Source: a virus
IMG/VR virus record: IMGVR_UViG_3300034283_001708
Coordinates: 1 to 23,351 of that record
DNA length: 23,351 nt
Direction: 5' to 3' (one strand)
The notes under the pieces are model-generated. The model ran no database searches, had not been told where the DNA came from, and saw only the letters and a program-made list of their open reading frames with translations. The translations under genes were made by a program, and so were the position numbers. This document shows, piece by piece, positions 1-5,794 of this stretch; the first letter of the stretch is position 1, and every line of letters begins with the position of its first letter.

Positions 1-109
1 TCAACGGTGGTTGGACTCATAGCGCAAATGGCGCTTTGCCAAATGGAACAAATGCCTACGCAAATACCTTTTTAGACCCATCGGTTGCTTTAACCATAAA
101 TAATACAGC
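1..109. repeat. Left copy of 109-bp terminal direct repeat
   Basis: Bases 1-109 are identical to bases 23243-23351. This is seen directly: both copies begin TCAACGGTGGTTGG and end TAATACAGC. Such an exact end overlap usually means the contig is circular (assembly overlap from a circular or circularly permuted genome). A true direct terminal repeat is the alternative. The copies lie inside a coding sequence, which favours the assembly-overlap reading. Confidence 0.95.
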
Positions 110-539
110 GTTAGGATTTTATTCGGGAAGCTCAGGCGTAGGAGGGTCGGCAACATCCATAGGAACAAGGTCCGTAGCAGGCAATTTTGTCAGTATAGTA
201 GTAAACGCAAGTAATTTATACTATGGTCAAGTAAATGATACAGGATCGCAAACTACATCAAATACAAATTCCTTTGGTTTTTTTATTGCATCAAGAATTT
301 CATCGACTCAAAAAATTCATTCTATAAGAGGAACAAATACAACCAAAACGGAAACATCTACCGCTATTCCTGCATTTGCAATTTATTTGGGATCTATAAA
401 TAATGCTGGGACAGCTAGTTCTTTTACGGTACATCAGCACCGATTATCTTTTGTTTCGACATCGCTTTCTTCCTCGGATTGCACAGCGCTATACACTCTT
501 GTTGAGGCGTACCAATTGGCTTTAAGCAGGAATACCTAA
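1..539 (+). CDS. Putative tail fibre / receptor-binding protein, 3' part (gene spans the junction)
   Basis: This is the 3' part of a gene that starts at ATG 22984 and crosses the circular junction. Bases 22984-23242 plus 1-539 give 798 nt, or 265 residues, and the frame stays open across the joint. The protein has a basic and hydrophobic N-terminus, a segment LKDPRDLD followed by FNGGWTHSANG, and a long body rich in Ser, Thr, Asn and Gly, typical of beta-structured phage fibre or lectin-like proteins. I cannot name the fold; a concanavalin-like receptor-binding domain is an inference. It lies downstream of other beta-rich tail genes and immediately upstream of the lysis block. The stop overlaps the next start as TAATG. 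Confidence 0.8.
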   Translation, partial: NGGWTHSANGALPNGTNAYANTFLDPSVALTINNTALGFYSGSSGVGGSATSIGTRSVAGNFVSIVVNASNLYYGQVNDTGSQTTSNTNSFGFFIASRISSTQKIHSIRGTNTTKTETSTAIPAFAIYLGSINNAGTASSFTVHQHRLSFVSTSLSSSDCTALYTLVEAYQLALSRNT

Positions 540-754
540 TGCCATTAATTTACCCAATTACTGAATCCCAGGCAAACCAGCTTAAAGGCCAGGGATTTGC
601 TCCTGATTCCTTTTTTAATCCGACTCAAGACGGGTCCGGCAAATGGTTTATTTCACCAGAAGAATGGGAGCCTGCGGATAAGGTACAATGGCCTTTTTTG
701 GTTGGGATTGTGCCTGTCGAATATGTTGAACCAGTAGACATAGATCCACAATAA
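539..754 (+). CDS. Small hypothetical protein (71 aa)
   Basis: The start ATG at 539 overlaps the stop of the putative fibre gene (TAATG), with AGGA about eight bases upstream, so translation is probably coupled. The protein is acidic, with Pro, Trp and Glu in its second half (PEEWEPADKVQWPF) and no membrane segment or signal peptide. Being coupled to a fibre gene, it could be a fibre-associated chaperone or tail protein, but nothing in the sequence shows a function. I do not recognise the family. Confidence 0.6.
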   Translation: MPLIYPITESQANQLKGQGFAPDSFFNPTQDGSGKWFISPEEWEPADKVQWPFLVGIVPVEYVEPVDIDPQ

Positions 755-763
755 GGAGCAACC

Positions 764-1051
764 ATGTCAGAAATTGTTCACATAATTGAAAGTGTTGGCT
801 TCCCAATTGCAATTATCATTTTTGGTGCATGGTATTTTCTTATTCCCTTTCGGGATGCGGGATTAAGATTTATCGCAACCCTGGAATCTTTCCTGTCAGT
901 TGCAGGACAGGACATCCATGGATTAAAGGCAACCGCGGCTGACATTGACGAAAAAGTGGAAACCACAAATAAAAAAGTGGAAGTCATTGGCGACAGAGTC
1001 AATGAAATTAGCAATGCACTAGGCGACATGAAAAAGGATAATCAACAATGA
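764..1051 (+). CDS. Holin-like single-pass membrane protein with coiled coil (95 aa)
   Basis: A strong site (AAGGAG) sits just before ATG 764. Residues about 11-29 form one hydrophobic helix (GFPIAIIIFGAWYF within it), followed by a basic/aromatic stretch. Residues about 55-88 form a charged heptad-like region (DIDEKVETTNKKVEVIGDRV) that should be a coiled coil. One transmembrane helix plus a polar coiled-coil tail matches small holin-like phage proteins such as the BhlA/UviB type. The gene overlaps an exported protein by ATGA and lies two genes before a peptidase, so a role in membrane permeabilisation at lysis is a reasonable inference. A structural membrane protein cannot be excluded. Confidence 0.55.
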   Translation: MSEIVHIIESVGFPIAIIIFGAWYFLIPFRDAGLRFIATLESFLSVAGQDIHGLKATAADIDEKVETTNKKVEVIGDRVNEISNALGDMKKDNQQ

Positions 1052-1551
1052 TTCAATCTGCGCTGGCATTTCTTATTCTTGCCATTCCTCCACAGATAGA
1101 AATTACGGGCAAAGGCACAAAGATTATTCAAGGGCAGGTTACGGTTACGGTGTTGGCTGATGGTTCTGTCCTTATCAAATCACCTAGTGCTAACCTGGTG
1201 ATTCCCGCGGCTGATGCGGATCCCGTTGTTCCTCCAGGTGATGATTTGGCCGATGGATTAAAAGCGATTTATGGTGCTGACCAGGACGCAAATAAAAAAG
1301 CCAAACTAACGGCCCTAATAAAAAGCTACCAAACGGCCCTTGATGGCATTGACAAGGCAACGACCGTGGCGGATTTGGCGCTTGCCATGACCAAAGCCCA
1401 AACCCTTAAAGCCGCGGATTTAAGGCCCTTACGGGATCGCATTGCCCAGGAAATCCAATCCAGTCTGGGCACAGATCCCGATGCCATCCTTGATGCCAAT
1501 GCGACCAAATCCCTGCTCCAAAAACTAATCAACATCTTGAAGGGAATCTAA
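1048..1551 (+). CDS. Exported protein of unknown function (167 aa), lysis-block neighbour
   Basis: ATG 1048 overlaps the previous stop as ATGA. The first 15 or so residues (MIQSALAFLILAIPP) look like a signal peptide or short membrane anchor without a strong basic start. Residues about 17-55 alternate hydrophobic and polar residues like beta strands (EITGKGTKIIQGQVTVTV). After a Pro/Asp linker (VVPPGDD), residues 70-165 look all-helical (KAKLTALIKSYQTALDGI onward). The layout suggests an envelope-located protein made together with the holin-like protein. A spanin-like role is possible, but no lipobox or clear transmembrane coiled coil supports it. Family not recognised. Confidence 0.55.
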   Translation: MIQSALAFLILAIPPQIEITGKGTKIIQGQVTVTVLADGSVLIKSPSANLVIPAADADPVVPPGDDLADGLKAIYGADQDANKKAKLTALIKSYQTALDGIDKATTVADLALAMTKAQTLKAADLRPLRDRIAQEIQSSLGTDPDAILDANATKSLLQKLINILKGI

Positions 1552-1554
1552 TTT

Positions 1555-2478
1555 ATGGGTGATCCATTTGATTATCCAGCGGATTACCCTGGATGGATTG
1601 ACGACCCAAAGGCCGTTGCGGAAATTGCTGCGCTCCAGCCAATCGCATCCTTTGGGGACACCCCTGCGGGACAGGATTCCTCACCACTTCCTGACCATGT
1701 CTTTTTGTGGGATGCGGCACGCAAGGTAACGGGCGGTTTGCTTCCTCCACGGAATCAGGGAAACATTGGCACATGTGTTTCCTTTGGAACCGCTAGAGCT
1801 ATTGAATACACTATGTGCGCAGAAATTGCGGCAGGCGAGCCGGAGCATTTCCGGACCATCGCAACGGAACCAATCTATGGAGGTTCCAGGGTTGAGATTG
1901 GTAAAGGAAGGTTGGGGCGTGGGGATGGTTCCGTAGGTGCATGGGCTGCCCAATGGGTAAAGGATTTTGGGATCATTGAAAGGGGCAAACATGAAGGATA
2001 TGATTTGTCACAATATTCCGTCAGCCTCTCCAGAACCTGGGGTTCGTCTGGTGTTCCCAACAATCTTGAAAGCATCGCCCAGCTTCATCCGATTAAAGCC
2101 ATCACAAAGATCACAAATTGGGAACAGGCGAAGCGTGCGCTGGCATCCGGATTTGGAATCAGCATTTGTTCGGATCAGGGATTTGCAATGGTAAGGGATG
2201 GTGAAGGGTTCTCCCGCGCCCATGGTTCGTGGTCCCATTGCATGTGTTTGAGCGGTTACCAAACAGGCATCCGTGAAGGCGGCAGACTGGATAACAGTTG
2301 GGGTTCTTCATCCCACACAGGGCCCGTAGGTGCAGGGAATCCAGGGCCAGAAGGGTTCTGGGCAGATGCAAGGATTATTGATCGGATGTTGAACTATGGG
2401 GATTCGTGGGCGTTTTCCGCTTTCGATGGCTTCCCTGCGCGCCCTGACAAATCACTTGACTGGACTTTACACACTTAG
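1555..2478 (+). CDS. Papain-like (C1A-type) cysteine peptidase, candidate lysin
   Basis: The 307-residue protein carries the papain signature in order. An oxyanion Gln and catalytic Cys lie in RNQGNIGTCVSFG (Q68, C74). The catalytic His lies in AHGSWSHCMCLSGY (H228), and the Asn in DNSWG (N247). The spacing and the NSWG motif are classic for C1A peptidases. There is no obvious signal peptide or long inhibitory propeptide; residues 1-60 form a Pro/Asp-rich lead. It follows a holin-like and an exported gene, which is where phages usually keep the endolysin, and no other muralytic enzyme is visible in the genome. Cleaving cell-wall or surface peptides is therefore the inferred role. It could instead act on host proteins or be virion-associated. 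The catalytic assignment is firm; the biological role is not. Confidence 0.8.
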   Translation: MGDPFDYPADYPGWIDDPKAVAEIAALQPIASFGDTPAGQDSSPLPDHVFLWDAARKVTGGLLPPRNQGNIGTCVSFGTARAIEYTMCAEIAAGEPEHFRTIATEPIYGGSRVEIGKGRLGRGDGSVGAWAAQWVKDFGIIERGKHEGYDLSQYSVSLSRTWGSSGVPNNLESIAQLHPIKAITKITNWEQAKRALASGFGISICSDQGFAMVRDGEGFSRAHGSWSHCMCLSGYQTGIREGGRLDNSWGSSSHTGPVGAGNPGPEGFWADARIIDRMLNYGDSWAFSAFDGFPARPDKSLDWTLHT

Positions 2479-2488
2479 GAGAATTAAA

Positions 2489-2788
2489 ATGGTAGATTAT
2501 CCTCTTACTTTGTCTACTGATGCGCTTATGACTTTGCTGGATGTGGTCCGCGGAAAGGTGGATTCTAGCAAGGGGGTTCATGCAGCCTGGAACATTCTGG
2601 GCTACGGCTTGGCGCAAGGTTTCCCGATTCAACAAGGGATTGGGGACAGTTCCGATGGCGCAATCGTGGAAGCAATTGAGGCTCTGTTGGCCAACCAGGG
2701 ACCACAGGAAGCCGTGGGCTTTCCCTCGCTTGCATTGGGAATTGTTCTAAAATTGGCGGTAAAAATTATCCTCGAGTCCCTTTCCTAG
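2489..2788 (+). CDS. Hypothetical protein with hydrophobic C-terminus (99 aa)
   Basis: I chose ATG 2489 because AGGAG lies just upstream (overlapping the previous stop), although the frame is open further upstream. The protein starts MVDYPLTLSTDALMTLL and ends in a hydrophobic, possibly amphipathic helix (ALGIVLKLAVKIILESL). It is the last gene before the terminator cluster and immediately follows the papain-like peptidase. It may be a small partner of that enzyme or a second lysis-related membrane-active peptide. Both ideas are inference, and I do not recognise the family. Confidence 0.6.
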   Translation: MVDYPLTLSTDALMTLLDVVRGKVDSSKGVHAAWNILGYGLAQGFPIQQGIGDSSDGAIVEAIEALLANQGPQEAVGFPSLALGIVLKLAVKIILESLS

Positions 2789-2854
2789 GTGATATCCGGG
2801 TTCGCCTTGTTTCCGGATTAACCAGGATAGTGGGCGGGATGGTCCCTCCACTAT
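2784..2854 (+). other. Two tandem hairpins upstream of the terminator
   Basis: Hairpin A pairs ATCCGG (2794-2799) with CCGGAT (2813-2818), extended by GGT/ACC (2788-2790 with 2821-2823) and CCT/AGG (2784-2786 with 2824-2826). Hairpin B pairs ATAGTGG (2827-2833) with CCACTAT (2848-2854), with an inner GGGA/TCCC. Neither is followed by a T-run. With the terminator at 2872-2909 they form three consecutive stem-loops after the lysis block. They could protect the 3' end of the late mRNA or be part of a small RNA. Confidence 0.6.
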
Positions 2855-2871
2855 GATCCATGGATGGGGTT

Positions 2872-2909
2872 ACGGCACTTTGGGAAAGATTCCTGGGGTG
2901 CCGTTTTTT
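2872..2909 (+). terminator. Rho-independent terminator of the tail/lysis operon
   Basis: ACGGCAC (2872-2878) pairs with GTGCCGT (2898-2904), with an inner GGAA/TTCC helix, and is followed by a T6 run. It should end + strand transcription after the lysis genes. Confidence 0.85.
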
Positions 2910-3068
2910 CGTTTCTATATCCCGTTGAAAAATAAGAAGTTAGGGAAATTCCAAATCAATTTGCAAAACTCCCCTGGACATTTTGGAGCACAAAGCCGAT
3001 ATTGAGGATGTCGAGCCATGAAGGTTTGGCCCACCTGGTTGGGATCCAGGAACACAATGAGGTTTGAA
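2910..3068. other. Non-coding gap before the early genes
   Basis: This roughly 160-base stretch follows the terminator and should hold the promoter of the early block. I see TTGAAA at about 2924 but no convincing -10 at a suitable distance. A perfect 5-bp stem with a 7-base loop lies at 3034-3050 (CCTGG/CCAGG), resembling a tRNA anticodon arm, but the other arms are absent. No gene is supported here; ATG 3018 lacks a ribosome site. Confidence 0.5.
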
Positions 3069-3260
3069 ATGTCTGATTACATGTTATTTACGATTAGCTA
3101 TACTGTTCTCGCCAATGGATGGACCAACAGAAAAACAATCCGCGCAAAAGATGATGCTGATGCCCTATCTACATTTGCCGAAAGTTGGGAGCGCGACGGT
3201 TCCTCAATTGAAGAACTGAGTTCTTTCTACATCGTCAATCGCATGAGCTATAGCGCTTAA
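3069..3260 (+). CDS. Small hypothetical protein (63 aa)
   Basis: The frame is open from ATG 3018, but ATG 3069 is preferred because GAGGT lies about six bases upstream of it, while 3018 has no Shine-Dalgarno site. The product begins MSDYMLFTISYTVLANGW, then RAKDDADALSTFAESW. The beta-hairpin followed by a helix with D/A/E resembles small early phage proteins, but no family is recognised. It is the first gene after the terminator cluster and is closely followed by a tiny lipoprotein-like ORF. Confidence 0.55.
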   Translation: MSDYMLFTISYTVLANGWTNRKTIRAKDDADALSTFAESWERDGSSIEELSSFYIVNRMSYSA

Positions 3261-3263
3261 ATC

Positions 3264-3392
3264 ATGCGATACATTGCATTGTTTTTGATCTGTGGTTTTG
3301 GCGTTGGATGCGCCCACCACAGCACAACAATTAGCGTGATTTACGGCAACGGACCTGGAACAGTCCAGATCATGCACACCATTTCCCGATAG
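3264..3392 (+). CDS. Tiny lipoprotein-like ORF (42 aa)
   Basis: This short frame starts at ATG 3264, four bases after the preceding stop, and ends at TAG 3390-3392. The N-terminus MRYIALFLICGFGVGC is a basic start, a hydrophobic core and a Cys at residue 16. It resembles a lipoprotein signal peptide, although the -3 position (Gly) is not the usual Leu. The remaining 26 residues are polar. Phage o-spanins of the Rz1 type are similarly tiny lipoproteins, but they normally sit with the lysis genes, which end before the terminator here. There is no strong ribosome site, so coupling to the upstream gene is assumed. Confidence 0.4.
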   Translation: MRYIALFLICGFGVGCAHHSTTISVIYGNGPGTVQIMHTISR

Positions 3393-3414
3393 ATTCAAAC
3401 AAAGGAATGATTTA

Positions 3415-3690
3415 ATGAATTACCGCATTATTAGAACGAAGATTAAGCCAATTGATTGTGGGGTTATGGACCAAACTTATCTGGGTCCAGATGCAACCTA
3501 TGTGGATCTGTGGAGATGGTACAGCACATTTGCCACGATAATCCATAACCAGGAATTGATAGAAGATCTGGGCATTCCATGTGGCGGGGATGATCCCGAA
3601 AACATCGGCCAACACATAGATGATTGGATCTGGAATCGGGGCGAATATTCCGACAGGTTCGACCAAATCCTAGGCCCTTTGGAATCCTAG
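3415..3690 (+). CDS. Hypothetical acidic protein (91 aa)
   Basis: ATG 3415 is preceded by AAGGAA. The protein opens with a basic beta-like stretch (MNYRIIRTKIKPIDCG) and becomes acidic and Trp-rich (YVDLWRWYSTF, HIDDWIWNRGEYSDRF). There are no membrane segments or recognised motifs. It sits in a run of small early genes before the CsrA-like regulator. No function can be assigned. Confidence 0.6.
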   Translation: MNYRIIRTKIKPIDCGVMDQTYLGPDATYVDLWRWYSTFATIIHNQELIEDLGIPCGGDDPENIGQHIDDWIWNRGEYSDRFDQILGPLES

Positions 3691-3703
3691 GAAATAACCA
3701 GGG

Positions 3704-3745
3704 TGTGCGGTTGGCGCTCTCCGCGGTTCGATCCCGCGGCACCCA
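3704..3745 (+). other. tRNA 3'-end-like double hairpin
   Basis: CCGCGG (3721-3726), loop TTCGATC, CCGCGG (3734-3739) forms a 6-bp stem with a 7-base loop identical in form to a tRNA T-arm. The flanks GGGTGT and GCACCC can pair like a shortened acceptor stem around it. No D-arm or anticodon arm fits, so this is not a working tRNA. It may be a remnant of a tRNA 3' end (attachment-site-like) or just a stable hairpin ahead of the next ribosome site. Confidence 0.45.
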
Positions 3746-3774
3746 ATCCCAATTACGGGAATGGAGGTTAAGAA

Positions 3775-3996
3775 ATGTCAGTCAATGAAGATTTTGTAGG
3801 AAGGCAATTAGCCTGCGCTTGGGATTTGGTCAGCATATCAAGGCAAAAAATTGCAGAATTGCAAACGGAAATCCAGGTTCAACGGCAGGAAATCTGGCTC
3901 CAAATGCAATGCGTAAATGTCCTAACAGCCAGACTAAAAGAACGGGAAATTCGCTGGGCAAGCATGGGAGAAAATGAGGTGGCAAATGAATCATGA
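3775..3996 (+). CDS. Small coiled-coil protein (73 aa)
   Basis: A strong GGAGG site lies about eight bases before ATG 3775. Residues about 15-60 are a continuous helix rich in Gln, Glu and Arg (SRQKIAELQTEIQVQRQE), most likely a coiled coil. The end of the gene overlaps the CsrA-like gene by 11 bases and provides its ribosome site, so the two are translationally coupled. It may be a small oligomeric regulator or scaffold; there is no firm family. Confidence 0.6.
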   Translation: MSVNEDFVGRQLACAWDLVSISRQKIAELQTEIQVQRQEIWLQMQCVNVLTARLKEREIRWASMGENEVANES

Positions 3997-4189
3997 TGCA
4001 ATTATTAGTCAGGGCGGTTTGGTCTTGAGTCGCAACATTGGGGAAGGCATCACTATTGTGGACCGCAGGACAGGTGACATCCTCCACATCCGGGTTGTTG
4101 GCGTGACGGGAAAACGCGCCCAACTACGACTGGTGGCAGAGCGACAGGATTACATCATTATGCGTGATGAACATCAAAGGAGCGAATGA
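3986..4189 (+). CDS. csrA-like: CsrA-like RNA-binding translational regulator
   Basis: ATG 3986 (GAGGTGG just upstream) gives 67 residues, close to the usual 60-70 for CsrA. The CsrA pattern is visible: LVLSRNIGEGITI (residues 12-24) corresponds to the N-terminal LxLxRxxGExxxI strand; ILHIRVVGVTGKRAQLRLVA (32-51) corresponds to the central V-x-G strands; IIMRDE (57-62) supplies the conserved Arg and Glu that contact GGA RNA. CsrA dimers bind GGA motifs over ribosome sites and block or promote translation. A short insertion (RRTGD, 27-31) lies between strands 2 and 3, and ten extra residues precede the fold. The gene sits in the early block before the recombination genes, so it could retune host or phage mRNA use. 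Confidence 0.8.
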   Translation: MNHDAIISQGGLVLSRNIGEGITIVDRRTGDILHIRVVGVTGKRAQLRLVAERQDYIIMRDEHQRSE

Positions 4190-4190
4190 C

Positions 4191-4913
4191 ATGAATGAAT
4201 TAACGATAAGTGAAAAAGCAGAATCAGCGATTATTGAAGGCGACCTCAAAACCTTATCACCAGGGGAAAGGGTTGCGTATTACAACCGGGTTTGCGATGC
4301 AATTGGATTGTTGCCCACAACCAGACCATTTGGATACATCGTCCTAAATGGTAAGCTTACCCTATATGCTCTTCGCGGATGCACGGACCAACTGCGAAAA
4401 CTTCACCAAGTTTCCATAAGGATCGACAGCATTACAGCCGCGGATGGTGTCATAACGGCACAGGTTTCCGGAACTGATAAGGCAGGTAGAACCGATACGG
4501 AAATTGGTGTTGTGCCGATCGGCAAGGCGCAAGGGGAAGATCTGGCCAATGCCCGGATGAAGGCCTTAACCAAAGCCAAAAGGCGGCTAACCCTTTCCCT
4601 GTGTGGGCTAGGGATGCTTGATGAATCCGAAGTGGTTAGCATTCCTGGTGCTCAGGCATTTCCACCTTTGGCAATTGAATCCAAACCCATTGAGGTTCCG
4701 GAGCCTCCACCAGGAAACGACCCAATCACACCACCAATCCTCAGGCAATTACAGGCAACAATTAAATCCGTAGCGGATAAGTTGCCACCAAATTGGAGGG
4801 AAGAAACACTTTCAAAATTCCAGGTGAAATCCAGCAAGGATCTAACGAACAGACAGGCGATGATCATAATTGGTGAACTTAATACCTATCAAGGAGCATG
4901 CGATGTCGAATGA
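4191..4913 (+). CDS. Putative single-strand DNA annealing recombinase (RecT/Rad52-like)
   Basis: ATG 4191 is chosen because AGGAG lies eight bases upstream; the frame is open from 4164. The 240-residue protein contains YYNRVCDAIGLLPTTRPFGY followed by LNGKLTLYALRGCTDQLRKL, and later ANARMKALTKAKRRLTLSL with CGLGMLDESE. This arrangement (a 'GLxPxxxPF' helix, a substrate-like beta sheet, then a KAxxKAxRR helix ending in GLG) is characteristic of phage annealing proteins of the RecT/ERF/Rad52 kind. A Pro-rich linker (residues about 165-185) leads to a small C-terminal helical domain. It is followed by a DUF669-like protein, a common partnership. The exact subfamily is uncertain. Confidence 0.55.
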   Translation: MNELTISEKAESAIIEGDLKTLSPGERVAYYNRVCDAIGLLPTTRPFGYIVLNGKLTLYALRGCTDQLRKLHQVSIRIDSITAADGVITAQVSGTDKAGRTDTEIGVVPIGKAQGEDLANARMKALTKAKRRLTLSLCGLGMLDESEVVSIPGAQAFPPLAIESKPIEVPEPPPGNDPITPPILRQLQATIKSVADKLPPNWREETLSKFQVKSSKDLTNRQAMIIIGELNTYQGACDVE

Positions 4914-5385
4914 TTTTGGTTTGGAATATTGGGACGAAACATTTGTTCCAACTGGAAACGCGGTAAAAGTGGATGATTTGGTTGCAGGAGAATACCGCGG
5001 TCAAATCCGATCAGCTGTATTGGAAAAAGCGAACAATGGGGCAACCATTGTTAAATGGATTCTGGTAATTGAATCCGGACCATGCGCCACCAGGCAAACC
5101 CTGGAACACACCAGTTGGTTGACGGATGGAAATGCCGTTGGAAGATTTGGTGGAGAGCTCGCCACCCTTGGAATTGATACCGCTTCTTGGATCCCACCAC
5201 TACGACCATTTTCCAGGATGCTTCCATTGGCATTGCAGGATTTAAGCGGTTCATCGGCGCGATGGAAGATTAGCCCATGGACCAGCAAAAAGACAGGTGC
5301 AACTACCATGCAGCTAAAATTTTTGGTGAACATGGCACCAGCGGAAATAACTGTTTTTGATTCACAGGAAAACCTAGCATTTTAA
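4903..5385 (+). CDS. DUF669-like protein, probable ssDNA-binding recombination partner
   Basis: ATG 4903 has AAGGAG six bases upstream, inside the end of the annealing-protein gene (11-base overlap). The 160-residue protein starts acidic and aromatic (MSNDFGLEYWDETFVP), then has GEYRGQI and an alternating beta pattern (IVKWILVIESGP), the layout of phage DUF669 proteins that sit beside annealing recombinases. The C-terminal part (ARWKISPWTSKKTGATTMQL) resembles an OB-fold strand pair. A role in binding single-stranded DNA during recombination or replication is inferred from neighbours and layout. Confidence 0.5.
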   Translation: MSNDFGLEYWDETFVPTGNAVKVDDLVAGEYRGQIRSAVLEKANNGATIVKWILVIESGPCATRQTLEHTSWLTDGNAVGRFGGELATLGIDTASWIPPLRPFSRMLPLALQDLSGSSARWKISPWTSKKTGATTMQLKFLVNMAPAEITVFDSQENLAF

Positions 5386-5397
5386 GGAGTTCATGGA

Positions 5398-5706
5398 ATG
5401 AGCTGGAACTACATTGACAGAAAACAAAAGGATATTAACGCGGGTTATTTTAAGCAGATTGCCAAGCCGCCAAAGATACCAGCAGGCACCAGGTTGGATT
5501 GTGGATCATTGGTGGTCACTTACACCAGCAATTTTGGGGCGTGTCGATCCTACAAATTGCTGGAGGAAATTGAGAAAACGGATTTTATGGGGCGGCCTAT
5601 TTCCCTGGTGAAATTGGGATTCCTCAAAAACAAAGGAGAAAAAGAAGGCACATTTATTGTTGAACGGGCAAAGGTAGATTTTGGACCAAAGCCAGATCAA
5701 CAGTAA
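5398..5706 (+). CDS. Hypothetical protein (102 aa), last gene of the early block
   Basis: ATG 5398 follows an AAGGAG site. The protein is basic, with an N-terminal helix (MSWNYIDRKQKDINAGYF) and beta-rich remainder (GTRLDCGSLVVTYTSNFGAC, then FLKNKGEKEGTFIVERAK). It sits directly after the DUF669-like gene and just before a strong structured terminator, so it belongs to the recombination operon. Family not recognised. Confidence 0.6.
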   Translation: MSWNYIDRKQKDINAGYFKQIAKPPKIPAGTRLDCGSLVVTYTSNFGACRSYKLLEEIEKTDFMGRPISLVKLGFLKNKGEKEGTFIVERAKVDFGPKPDQQ

Positions 5707-5712
5707 CGAACT

Positions 5713-5794
5713 AATGCCCGTCTGGCTTGTGGATTATTTCTCATTAAATGTTTAATGGGATCCAACAAGGTGAGCACCCAGGCGGGCATTTTTT
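5713..5794 (+). terminator. Long multi-helix terminator after the recombination genes
   Basis: AATGCCCGTCTGG (5713-5725) pairs over 13 positions with CCAGGCGGGCATT (5778-5790), with one G-T pair, followed by T4. Inside it CTTGTGG (5726-5732) pairs with CCAACAAG (5762-5769), and CATTAAA (5742-5748) pairs with TTTAATG (5751-5757). The stacked structure is far longer than a typical intrinsic terminator. Confidence 0.85.

Noticed and set aside
2784-2909. CsrB-like decoy RNA for the phage CsrA, because about five GGA motifs lie among the hairpins
   Set aside because: GGA is very common throughout this genome, and most of these are in stems rather than loops. The density is not convincing.
3018-3068. 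Upstream start for the gene ending at 3260
   Set aside because: No Shine-Dalgarno site at 3018, while ATG 3069 has GAGGT at the right distance.
3008-3080. Possible tRNA-Pro(GGG) based on the stem-loop CCTGG-TTGGGAT-CCAGG
   Set aside because: The acceptor and D stems do not pair, and the T-arm-like TTTGAAA has no stem.
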